Source: Thozetella sp. PMI_491 (taxonomy: Eukaryota; Ascomycota; Sordariomycetes; Chaetosphaeriales; Chaetosphaeriaceae). From it: DNA of 64,000 nucleotides. Each line of letters starts with the position of its first letter. The stretch's first letter is position 1. Shown here piece by piece: positions 20,955 through 30,720 of this stretch. Location of the stretch: NCBI GenBank assembly GCA_021432635.1, contig MU270030.1, positions 942,464 through 1,006,463 of the forward strand, read 5' to 3'. The position numbers and the translations under genes were made by a program. Under the pieces are notes generated by a model. That model worked only from the letters and a program-made list of their open reading frames with translations. It was not told the origin of the DNA and did not search any database.

Positions 20955-22451
20955 TTATGCCAATCTCATGAGGTTTACCGCCTCCTCTGGCTTTGGCGCA
21001 GGGGCCATCTCGCCCTGCACCAGCTTATAGACCCAGCCCGAGAATTTCAGGGCCGGGGTGTCGATGTATTTGGTGACGAGGTCGGCCATCCAGAGCGTGA
21101 AGGGCAGCAGGATGATGTTGGGTAGGAGGAAGTTCAGTTCCAGCCCCATAGGGCCCACATTGGGGATGGGGAAGGCGTTGATCCACCCGCCCAGCATCTC
21201 GCCGTCCTTCGCGGTAAAGCGGATCCAGCCGACCGCGTTGTAGATGCGATCGCCTAGCGTGACCAGGATCGGCCCGTGCACCAGGTACAGGGCAAACGAG
21301 ATTCGGCCGAGGTACTGGCAGAAGCGGCCCTCGAAGAAGGTCTTCATCCAGGTGATGCGCGGGGAGGCGGCCACGAAGAAGTTGGCGGACCAGAAGAGGA
21401 AGAACCACTTGGCGTCGAAGACGGCCTGCGGCTTGAGGTACGAGAGCCAGTACCAGCCCGGGTTCTCGCGCAGCATCTTGATGTCGTTGCTGTGCGAGGG
21501 CACGCCGGCGAAGAAGATGCCGAGCAGGACCAGGTGGTAGTAAATGAAAACCTTGTAGGGCTCCAGGGCGCGTAGGAACTTCGGGAAGCCGGGGTCCTGC
21601 TTGCGGGCGAGCATGTCCAGGTCGCACTGCAGCATACCGGCCATGAAGAGGGCGCAGTAGTAGCCGTCGACGATGTAGAGGTAGTAGACGATCAGGCCGA
21701 CCTCGCACAGGAGGCGGGCCCGGGTGGTGGCGCGCGAGAAGGCGAGCGCGGCGGTCCACACGGCGATGGACCCGCGCATCTCCAGCGGGATGGACCACAG
21801 GTGCGAGTTGGCCGAGATCCACGGGTGGCCATCCTTGAAGATGAAGCTAAAGTTCTTGAACTCGGTGTACCATTTCCATACCTCGTCGGCATACGTCTTC
21901 TCGGGCTCGCAGGCCGAGTTCCAGTAGCCAAAGAGGTGCCAAGAGGTGATGTATAGGAAGGTGGTGACGATCAGGGGGATGAAGAGTCGAAGCCATCGGC
22001 GGAAGAAGGACGAGGCCAGGGAGTCGCTGAGCTTGACGATCTCGCCGCTGTGGATGAGGCTGAGGGGCTTGAGGGTGAGCACGTAGCCGGAGATGACGTA
22101 GAAGAGGGCGACGGCGAGGTGGCCGCCGGTGAAGAACATGCGGATGCCGTAGAAGGTAGCAAAGTGGAATTGGCCGCCGAAGCCCCACGCATTCTCCAGG
22201 GCGACGTTGCCGAGCGGCTGCGACGCGTGCGACCACAGCTCGTGATGGTGCCAGTATACCAAAAATGCAGCGAAGCCTCTCAATCCGTCCAGGTACGCCG
22301 TCGGCCGCAGCTGCCCCCGGTCGGCAGATGGGCTATTCTTGGCCCAAATCAGGCTCTTGATCCATCGTACAACGTTGAACTTCCTCACGGGGACTCCGTA
22401 GCCGCCGCCGTTCTCCATGCTGTCCAAGAGGCCGTCCTGCTGCGCCGTCAT
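20955..22451 (-). CDS. Acyltransferase 3 family membrane protein
   Basis: Intronless, 498 residues. Integral membrane O-acyltransferase of the acyltransferase 3 type (PF01757), which moves acyl groups onto sugars, lipids or small molecules. The family signature AYLDGLRGFAAFLVYWHHH lies near residues 51-69, with the catalytic His-type cluster right after the first helix. Several hydrophobic helices follow (for example LAVALFYVISGYVLTL, LRLFIPLIVTTFLYI, FALYLVHGPILVTLG and FLLPNIILLPFTLWMADLV). The block RISFALYLVHGP is typical of the C-terminal half. Length fits fungal members. No biosynthetic genes flank it, so the acceptor is unknown. The ATG at 22451 is the first in the frame, followed by a polar cytosolic N-terminus of about 48 residues. 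Confidence 0.88.
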   Translation of the reverse strand: MTAQQDGLLDSMENGGGYGVPVRKFNVVRWIKSLIWAKNSPSADRGQLRPTAYLDGLRGFAAFLVYWHHHELWSHASQPLGNVALENAWGFGGQFHFATFYGIRMFFTGGHLAVALFYVISGYVLTLKPLSLIHSGEIVKLSDSLASSFFRRWLRLFIPLIVTTFLYITSWHLFGYWNSACEPEKTYADEVWKWYTEFKNFSFIFKDGHPWISANSHLWSIPLEMRGSIAVWTAALAFSRATTRARLLCEVGLIVYYLYIVDGYYCALFMAGMLQCDLDMLARKQDPGFPKFLRALEPYKVFIYYHLVLLGIFFAGVPSHSNDIKMLRENPGWYWLSYLKPQAVFDAKWFFLFWSANFFVAASPRITWMKTFFEGRFCQYLGRISFALYLVHGPILVTLGDRIYNAVGWIRFTAKDGEMLGGWINAFPIPNVGPMGLELNFLLPNIILLPFTLWMADLVTKYIDTPALKFSGWVYKLVQGEMAPAPKPEEAVNLMRLA

Positions 22452-25400
22452 CGTGACCGGGAAGCCGTCGTGATCGAGAGGGAGGGATTGGTCGTGGGGG
22501 AAGAAAAAAAAAAGAGGTGATCGCCAGAGCTACCACAGACGTCCCCGGGATGCCGGATGGGCGAAAGCGATCATGAAACCGTAGTGCCTGGTGGGAAAGT
22601 CCGGGATGCCCCAGGCCCGGGTCGAGCTTCGCACGATCGTGAGATTCGTTTCAGGCGGGTACAGGCAAAGACGCCGAATCGCAAGCCCCAGGGAGAGAGC
22701 CGGCAGCGACCGGAAAACGCGGGGAAGCAGGTAAACGCAAAGGCGCGAGCGCGGTCGATTGGGAGCGAAGGGACCACGAAAAGAATGACCGAGAAGGGGA
22801 AAGGAAGGGAAGAAAAAAAAGAAGGAGCGATAAGATAATACAAATGGATTAGCTAACCGGCTCGCAATCCTGCGCCCAAACGTGTCCAGAGCGAACTTTT
22901 TTTTTTCTTCCTCCTTCTTTCTTCTCCTGCTTTCGATTGCAGTGCACAGGATTGAAGAAAGTCCCGAGCAGTAGAGCAAAAATGGGATAGTCCGGCTTTG
23001 GGTCCAGGATCTTCCGCGTGGTAGAGCGCGGGTGGGTACGCTGGGGGGGTTTTCCTACGGGTTGGGGATGCAACCAAACCAAATGGTTCGCCAGTGGCCC
23101 GAGAGTAGTGGTACAATATGGCAGGCTTGGACGCCGGCAAGCGAGACAGGCGCACCAAGGAAAAGGGGCGCCAGGGGGAGGAGGGAGGACGCGAATCGCC
23201 TACAAAGCAGGTGGCAGCAGTAGTAAGGGGGAAGGAATAGGAGTCACGGGACAGGCGAAAGGGAACGCCGGCCGCACAGTACAAAGACTGGATAAGGTGC
23301 TACGTAGTAATTCGCAGCATGAACGAGCCACGCAGAATCCCAGAATATCTCTGACTAAACTGGTTTCCCCTTGCCCGTTGGGAAAGTGAGCTGGCATGGC
23401 TGGAGAGACCGCTCCGCTCAGAATGGTGGGATGCTCCGTCGCGCGCCCCCTTTTGACAGCATCCGCACCGGGACAGCGCCCAGGCTTGGCCCGGCCAGCC
23501 AGTGAACAGCGCCGGGTGAGCACTGCTTGAACCGGACCAGGGGCTGAGCGTCCCAGCGCTCATCAGCGACGGTCCAATCTCCGGCCGGCAAGCAATAAGG
23601 GGCGCCCGCAGAAAACCGGGGCAGATCGGCCGCCCCACCAATATTATTTTTTTCTCTCTTTCTCTTCCATTCTTTCCTTTCCCTGTCTTGCCAGTATATA
23701 CGAAGTATAGTGTGGTTCCCCGCTAGCCTTCTTGCTTGCGGTGCGTGCCCCCCCATCCCTCCTTCGCGGATTGGAGCCGCCTGCAAGATGCTGCCTGCAG
23801 GATTCGGGACGCACGACGGCGGGTGCAATGACGAGGAAAACTGGGCAGCCGGGCGCTTTCTTCCTGAGGGCGGCCCACAGCTCACACAGTTCACAGCCTC
23901 TCAGCCGGCACGCAGCGCAGCGCGCGGGATTTGTCTCTACCCCGGCGGGGCCGGCAGGCGACTTTACCAGGTATAGTATATTGCGCATCGTTTGTGGTTT
24001 GGTGCTTCGAGGAATCATGACGCAGAGGTGTCCCCGCCAAGAACGCCGTGGCGGTTCTGCCCCCTGTACAGAGTACACCCCCCCTTGAGCCCCAGTGGGT
24101 GCCGAGAAGTCTGGCAGTGCGAGTCTCGCCTCCAGCCCGCGGCGTTTGGAAGCTACCTGGCTTGCCTAGGTCCTCTGCCCCGGCCTTCATTTCGCTCCCT
24201 CAATGTGCATGAAGCGACGGATCGTGGGGCCAGCACGACAGTTGGGGGATCGATCGAAACTGGTAAGATTTTCGAAGGGGGGGGGCCCATAGTAACAAAA
24301 GCGGCTGGCCTACGCCGGCTCGCCACCGAACCACCCTCCGGGCCGTCATTAGCAGGGAAATACGGCCATACGGCACAGTCAGCATACGCACAAGGCAAAA
24401 TACAAACACGAGCACACGAATGAGGGGCGGGGCACCCGCTTCCCTAAGGAGAGCCGCCGAGCAGGGCCCGCCAGTGGCATGTGAGACCCAGCGAGGCCCT
24501 GAAGCCCGGTAAGGCCAGCAAGGCCAGCATATATTGATGTGCGCACCCAACTAATAGCTCGGTTCCCGCACCTCGTACTTGCTGCACTGCATGCAGCCAG
24601 CAGCAGCAGCATCTCGTGCCGAGGCCGACGACACGAGGCCCTAGTTTGCGGTTACTGAGCCAAAAATGGCACGCGGCGCCTGCAGAGCAGCAACCACGCG
24701 CGATAACGGTCCAGCTTCGTCCTAAGTAGATACGGGCACGACGCGCCGGTCCAAGACCACGCGGTGTCTCGTGCCCAAATTGAGACGGTTTGAAGCTGTT
24801 TGAAAAGGGCGTTCCCTATTTCCCCCCCCGGACGTGGCGGCTTCGGTACGCTGGGGCATGGACCTCGCCGACCGCTGGAAAGGGGGGGCGGAGAGACAGG
24901 GGGCACGCTGGGACACACCGCACACAGGCAGCCAGGGCAGATAATAAACTTAAAAGGTTGGGTAAGGGTGTAGGGGTGCGGCCGGTGACCCGGGGGTGGC
25001 TATTCCCACACGCCTCCCGGCGGGGACTCCACCTCGATTTCATGCGCGCGGCGAGTGCACCGCCATTCGGTAACAATCCGTCTAGCCTCTCGCCGTGCTG
25101 GCCACGCTTCCCACTCCTGCCCAGCTGCCAATGTGCAGCCAAGGACCCGGTCCCAGGTGTGGGTGTGTGTTTTGTACCTAGGTAGTGTTTGTGTGTGTGC
25201 TCTCTCGACTATTCGGCGAGGGGGCGCTTGCCGGGACCTTGCCGGTACCCTTTCGCACACTCTCGCTTCTCCCACTGGCTGCACCGTTCATGGGCTCTTG
25301 GCGACCTTGGCTCTGACACCCGGGGGGAGAAGCTGCTGTGATTGGCGTGTCCAGAGGCAAAGCCCAGGCGCCAGCTTTGTTGTGGCCCGCCGCGCGAACG

Positions 25401-26151
25401 AGATGGGGCCCATACTCCTGCTTGCTCGCCTCTTTGTCGCTCTTGGCTCGCTTTCTCCCTTTTGGCGCTTTTGGCCCTTTTGGCACCACACCCCCCGGTC
25501 GCCCGCCCCTTTTTGTGGCTACCCACCGCCCCCTGTCCAGGTCAAATCAAGAGATCTGCGGGTGCTGCGCTAACGGCTAACACTTGCTAACAAGCTGTCA
25601 TTCTGAAATTGCCGTTGATTGCACTGCTGCAGACTCGGGCCCACGCGACAGGAGCGAGTAATCCAGATAAGGGCCCTTTACTTATTTGACTCGAGAGATT
25701 TGGGAAAGGGGCCTCCCCCTCGTCTCCCCCTAGTCCCCATTACACCCCATTACACCCCCCCCCCCTTTCCCTTGTCCGCCCCCCCCAGCCAGCTGAAGCC
25801 CTTTTTTTTTCTGGTCAGGAAAATTCCGATGGTCGGCTCCTTTTGCACTACTGGCCCTGTGGTTTCTTCTCTTTTCTACTCGTGTTCCCTCAGCCCTCTC
25901 CTAGGCTTTACACCGTCTCCATCCTATTGATCCATCTTATCCGATCATCCACTCGTTCGTTTCTTTTCTTCTCTTCTTTCCTCTTTCTCTCTCTTCGTGC
26001 TTGCCCTTGAGTGCGTGCGGGAGCGTTTTGCGCCTTGCGATACGGGAAACCCTCATACAATCAGCAAGACCAACAGAAGAGACACGAATTCGACGAGCCC
26101 ACGAGTCCCAACTGTCTTTCTCACCTCTCCCCGGCGTCCGCGCCTTGATGA
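22452..26151. other. Long divergent intergenic region
   Basis: 3.7 kb between the divergent acyltransferase and GT32 genes. GC-rich with scattered purine/pyrimidine tracts, T-runs, a doubled CCCCATTACA motif near 25735-25760 and a GTGTGTGT stretch near 25170-25200. No supported gene; open frames on both strands look like chance. The last 200 bp are the likely promoter and leader of the GT32 gene. Confidence 0.5.
25955..25998 (+). promoter_or_regulatory. Pyrimidine-rich tract before the GT32 gene
   Basis: About 44 nt made almost only of C and T, 155-200 bp upstream of the coding start. Tracts like this commonly mark transcription start regions of highly expressed filamentous-fungal genes. Confidence 0.4.
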
Positions 26152-26171
26152 ATGGCATTCGCCTCTGCTGA
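26148..26171 (+). other. Overlapping upstream ORF of the GT32 gene
   Basis: ATG at 26148 opens a 7-codon frame ending TGA at 26171. It begins 4 nt before the first in-frame ATG of the GT32 gene and overlaps it in another frame, so a scanning ribosome that starts here would miss 26152. Confidence 0.5.
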
Positions 26172-27744
26172 CTGGAGGAGACCCAAGAAGCTTGAGGACT
26201 ACCTCGACATTCGCCTTCCTCTCATCATGATTGCCAAGTTGGCGGCGCCGCTGAGCTCGCCAACCCTGGCGGCCGCCCAGCTCAGGAACCGGCTCCCCAC
26301 GCAATTGCGACGGCTCCTGCCCCTCTACATTGCCTGCGTGATCTTCGTCCTGATCGTGCTCAACCTCAACATCTTCCACACCGGCAAGCAGCAGATCGTC
26401 TTTGTGCGGCCGGGCTTCTCGAGCGGAAGCGACGCGGCGGGCGGCTCTGTTGCCCCCCCTCCCCGGCGGAAAGACTTCCCCCACAAGATCTGGCAGACAT
26501 GGAAGGTCGGCCCGCTCGTCTTCGAGGAGCGTGACCTGAACAATGCCCGCTCGTGGACGGAGCAGAACCCGGAGTGGCGGTACGAGGTCATCACCGACGG
26601 CAGCGAGATGCAGTACGTCGAGTTCCACTACGGCGAGGAGGGCTTCAACCGCCCCGACATCGTCGAGTTCTACCGCGGCGTCGAGGCCAAGATCATCAAG
26701 GCCGATCTCCTGCGGTACCTGATCATGTACGCTGAGGGCGGCATCTACGCCGACATTGACGTCGAGGCCCTCAAGCCCATGAGCAAGTTCATCCCCGACC
26801 GCTACGACACCAAGGACATCGACATGATCGTGGGCGTCGAGATTGACGAGCCCGACTGGAAGGACCACCCCATTCTCGGCCCGAAGTCCATGTCCTTCTG
26901 CCAGTGGACCTTCATGTGCAAGCCCCAGCTCCCGGTCATGATGCACCTGATTGAGCACATCATGACCTGGCTCAACGATGTGGCAAGCAACCAGAACAAG
27001 ACCATCTCGGACGTCGAGCTCGACTTCGACGAGGTCATCAGCGGCACCGGTCCCTCGGCTTTCACCAACGCCATCATGGCCGACATGAACAAGAACAAGA
27101 AGGACAGCACGCCCACCATTGACTGGGACATGTTCCACGACATCCAGGAGTCCAAGCTCGTCGCCAACGTCCTCGTCCTGACCGTCGAGGCCTTCGCCGC
27201 CGGCCAGGGCCACTCCAACTCGGGCAACCACGAAGCCCGCGCCGCACTCGTCCGCCACCACTACCACGCGTCCAACTGGCCCAGCCGCCACCCCCGCTAC
27301 AAGCACCCCGCGTACGGTGAGGTCGAGCAGTGCAACTGGAACGACGAGTGCGTGCACCGGTGGGACGACGACGTGGCCGCCTTCGAGAAGATGAACGAGG
27401 AGGATCAGAAGCGCATCATCGGCGAGAAGGAGCGCGAGCGGGAGGAGGAGGAGCGTAAGCGCAAGGAGGAGGAAGAGGAGCAGCGCCGCAAGGAGGACGA
27501 AGACCGCCAGCGCGAGGAGGACAAGAAGAGGAAAGAGGAGGAGGCCCAGAGGCAACGAGAGGAGGAGGAGAAGCGAGCCAAGTCCAAGGGCGAGCAGAAG
27601 CCCGTCGAGAACAAGGACGGCAAGCAAGAATCCCCCGACAAGTCCCCCCCGGGCCCCGACAACAAGGACAAGCCCGCCGAGAAGGGCGCCGAGAAGCCAC
27701 CAGCAGACAAGGTGGAAGAGGAGAAGGCGAAGCCATCAGCGTAA
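26152..27744 (+). CDS. GT32 (Och1/Hoc1-like) glycosyltransferase with charged coiled-coil tail
   Basis: Type II membrane glycosyltransferase of family GT32, probably a Golgi mannosyltransferase that extends N-glycans. 530 residues from 26152, or 505 from the in-frame ATG at 26227, which has a better context (A at -3). One transmembrane helix lies at residues 56-76 (LLPLYIACVIFVLIVLNLNIF). The catalytic domain begins KDFPHKIWQTWK, has the nucleotide-sugar block DLLRYLIMYAEGGIYADID with DXD at 201-203, and continues to about residue 400. From about 405 to the end the protein is almost purely Glu/Lys/Arg/Gln and then Pro/Lys/Glu, predicting a long charged helix. This tail is not part of the usual Och1 domain. 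Intronless. A 524-codon antisense frame is a GC-bias shadow. Family call strong; exact linkage formed unknown. Confidence 0.9.
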   Translation: MAFASADWRRPKKLEDYLDIRLPLIMIAKLAAPLSSPTLAAAQLRNRLPTQLRRLLPLYIACVIFVLIVLNLNIFHTGKQQIVFVRPGFSSGSDAAGGSVAPPPRRKDFPHKIWQTWKVGPLVFEERDLNNARSWTEQNPEWRYEVITDGSEMQYVEFHYGEEGFNRPDIVEFYRGVEAKIIKADLLRYLIMYAEGGIYADIDVEALKPMSKFIPDRYDTKDIDMIVGVEIDEPDWKDHPILGPKSMSFCQWTFMCKPQLPVMMHLIEHIMTWLNDVASNQNKTISDVELDFDEVISGTGPSAFTNAIMADMNKNKKDSTPTIDWDMFHDIQESKLVANVLVLTVEAFAAGQGHSNSGNHEARAALVRHHYHASNWPSRHPRYKHPAYGEVEQCNWNDECVHRWDDDVAAFEKMNEEDQKRIIGEKEREREEEERKRKEEEEEQRRKEDEDRQREEDKKRKEEEAQRQREEEEKRAKSKGEQKPVENKDGKQESPDKSPPGPDNKDKPAEKGAEKPPADKVEEEKAKPSA

Positions 27745-30317
27745 AAAGCACCGGCGGCTTTACAAACCCAATTTCGATTCGCATTCTTCTTCTCTTCCCC
27801 CCCATCTACGGCTTTCTCCTTGTCACATCTAGATTCCCTTGTTCATACTTTTTTTTTACTCTTTATTTTGTCCCGGTCACACACAGCAGCACAGAGCTGG
27901 GCGGGGTTGCGGAGTCATTGATGCCATTTTTTGTTGCTTTATGCATATACTGTATGGATATAATGAAAAAAGACTTAAGAAACTTCACTCTGGTCGGCTC
28001 GCGGTGATTGCTTCTTCGCTGGGCAGAGCACGAGGGGGGCGAGGAGAGAGAAAATGGTCCAAGGAGTTTACCTGGGAGGAGGCAAATCGGGAGACACAAA
28101 GGCGAGGTCCGAGTCTCCGGGTCTAGAGACCATCGGACCTTTTGCCAGGCACCACCCGGGGATCGGAAATGGACTGGACGGGACTGGACTGGTGTTTCCC
28201 CCCTTGTGCGTCGAGAAGCATCCAATGGTCTGACGAGGATGAAGATAATGCTTAATTCAATGATTTGTCCAAGAATACGACGGCCCCCCATCCGACTGCA
28301 TAGTTGGCTTCGCGCATAGTGCTCGCCTGCGCCCATGTGTTTCCGCGCCCCAACCAAACTCCAGACGAGGCCGGGCCCGCCAGCTCGGAATGGGCCCTTC
28401 CCGTGGCGCCCTTTTTGCTTCTGGGGTTCCGACGAACTTTCTGCCGTTCGTCTTTCCCGGTGCGGCGAACCCTGCCCGTGCCGTCTTCTACATTCCCGCG
28501 AAGAGGGGGGGGGCGATCAACCGCGCGTAGGTGCGGCCCCCCTTGCCTCGGCCTTCCTCTCGTTTGGCCAGGAAATCAGCTCCCGTTTTGGGATCAGCCG
28601 CAGGCGGCTCGCGTCAGCGCTGCGCCAAACGGTGAGATGATTAGTGCCGCCCAGTCGCCTCATCCCTGAAGGCACTGTACTTTTGCTTTTTATCTGGTCT
28701 TTCTGCACTCTACTTTAACCGTTGAACCCGTCCTGCTTCCCCGCCACGAGGGCAAGGGCTTATGCCGTCGTTGACCCCAGCGGCGGCGACGTCACCAGTT
28801 GTGCAACCAACCTGGCTATGCATTCCTGCTGTGAGGGTGCGGCTGTGGATTCGCACAGCGTGTCTTGAACTGCAGCGGAGCGCTTTCCGCATCCCTGAGG
28901 ATTCCCCTAGGCTGGGCGATCGACCCAGCTGGTTTCGACTGCCGCATCCTTTCTGGCGGTGAGATGCCTGAGACGTGCCGATCGCTCAGGCCTGGACCCC
29001 CCACCCCCCTTCACCATGCACCAGAGGATAGGCGCGCCACTGGTCGGCCAAGTGGTGACATCGATTGCATCAATTTTATTATAATAAGCCTGGCGTTTGG
29101 AACGGCCCTGATAGTAGCGTGGTAATGTAAATATTGGCCCACGCCACGAAATTGCCCAACGGGTAAATGTGGAGCGCAGCGTCTGGCCTGTCGCGCGCTA
29201 GAGCAGACACGTTCAAAGCGCTCGCGCCGTCACAAGGGGAGGCGGAGCGGACTATCAAACTGCAGCCAGCGACTGCCTGGCCGGGAAGTACAGCCGAGGG
29301 CAAACGGGCTCTGGCTCCTCCTATCGCTCGTGATCCGTGATCTCTCGGGTGCCATGTCGCACCAGCGGCGCAGGAAGCGTTTGCAGCATTCCCCGCCGTG
29401 TCTCTCTCTCTCGGAGGGAGTCCCGATTCCTCCCTCCCCCGGATGGGTCAGCAATATAAAAAGCCAACGCAGGTATAATAAGCATGGGCCCTTGGCCTGC
29501 AGCACCACGTAGCCGGGGTCCTGGCGCTCAAGACGGGTAGCACAACGCATCACACGGCACACCATCGAGGTTGCACAGTTGCTGTCGTGCTTGCTGCTTC
29601 CCTATTGGAGCTGATATCTCTCCCATCGCCAGTCGGGGCCACGATCTGCCTATCGCCAGTCGGGGTCACGATCTACCAATTGCTAGTCGGGGCTGATCTA
29701 CCAGTTCGGCCAGTAGCTGCGATCTTCGGTTCTAGAAATCGGTACCTCGTCCCGTGTCCGTGGCGCACAGTACCGCCTGCGATCTGTTAGCAGTGCCGCC
29801 CTCGCCAAGATATATCTCCACCACGGAGAGCCCCTTTGAGGTGCAGCGGCGTCAGCCGCATGCATGGTACACAATTCGTGCCATATCCTTGAATATCAGC
29901 ACAAGACGCTTAGTTTCACCAATTATCACGCCTATGCTGGAACTAGACTATTCACTTATATTCGGTGTCACTTGGATTACTTGAGTGGACGAAATCCTCC
30001 AGAGATAGAATAGCAGGGTGGGCTGGACGATGCCTCGTAAAAGGCTAGAAGCACGCAGTCCCTCATCTCTTGCATTGCTCCAACTTCTGTCTATCTGTCT
30101 TCAAGGCGTACTAAACGCCCTCCAAAGACTACCAAAACAATCTGTCCGGGAGTGCAGGCAGCACAAATGGATGCAGATGTTCGCCCAAGCCAACCCAGGC
30201 CCTGTAGCTGAGACCATGCCTCCTTCCTTCTAGAACCGCTCCTCATAGGGAGCATCAATAAAGTCCCCATAGCAAAGCTGAGCGGAGCAATGAGAAATTA
30301 GGAGCCTAGCCTACGAG
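27745..30317. other. Intergenic region
   Basis: 3' flank of the GT32 gene followed by spacer. No supported gene. It contains a 27-bp tandem repeat near 29.63-29.70 kb. Confidence 0.5.
29625..29703. repeat. Tandem repeat, three copies of a 27-bp unit
   Basis: Copies at 29625-29651, 29652-29678 and 29679-29703 share the core ATCGCCAGTCGGGG..ACGATCT; the third copy is shorter and diverged. Confidence 0.8.
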
Positions 30318-30720
30318 TTAGACAGTTTCCTTGGGTTCTTCGGCCTGAGTTGGCAGTGCATTCTCACCCTTCGCTCCCTCGTCGCCTAACTCAAGGACGA
30401 ACACCCCGTTCTCAGTCTGCCCAGAGACCACGCCCGGCGGCTTCGAGTCCACCTCCTTCTTCCCGTCTTCGCCCTTCTGCTTTCCAGACTCCTTGTCAGT
30501 TGTCTTGCTGTAGTCGATAGTGTCCGGAGACCCTGTGAAGTCTACCTTCTCTGCGAAGTCAACCTTCTTGGTCACCGGCGTCTCGACGGCATCTGTGGCA
30601 TTGCTTGCGCTGGAGTGGGCATTTCCTACAGAAGCCGATATTAGCTATATGTGAGATCCGCTGCGTAGAGCTAGTTAGGATATAGCGGTCCCTACCCTCG
30701 GGCTTCTTGGCCGAAGACAT
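30318..30720 (-). CDS. Small hydrophilic protein of unknown function
   Basis: I do not recognise this protein. Two exons, 30720-30696 and 30625-30318, give 110 residues; the intron (30626-30695, GTAGGG...TGTAG) keeps the frame. It starts MSSAKKPEGNAHSS and is rich in Lys, Glu, Asp, Ser and Thr with the local repeat KKVDFAEKVDF. It has no signal peptide, membrane helix or Cys, and it looks disordered. A strong TATA box (TATAAAAGG) about 150 bp upstream supports a real transcription unit. The first exon codes only 8 residues, so a longest-frame search would miss the true start and begin at the second exon. Confidence 0.6.

Noticed and set aside
21025-21822. 265-codon alternative frame inside the acyltransferase gene
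   Set aside because: Shadow of the real frame; Arg/Pro/His-rich with no domain.
26053-27627. 524-codon antisense frame over the GT32 gene
   Set aside because: It is Leu/Val/Asp-rich low complexity without a domain and mirrors the codon bias of the clear GT32 gene.
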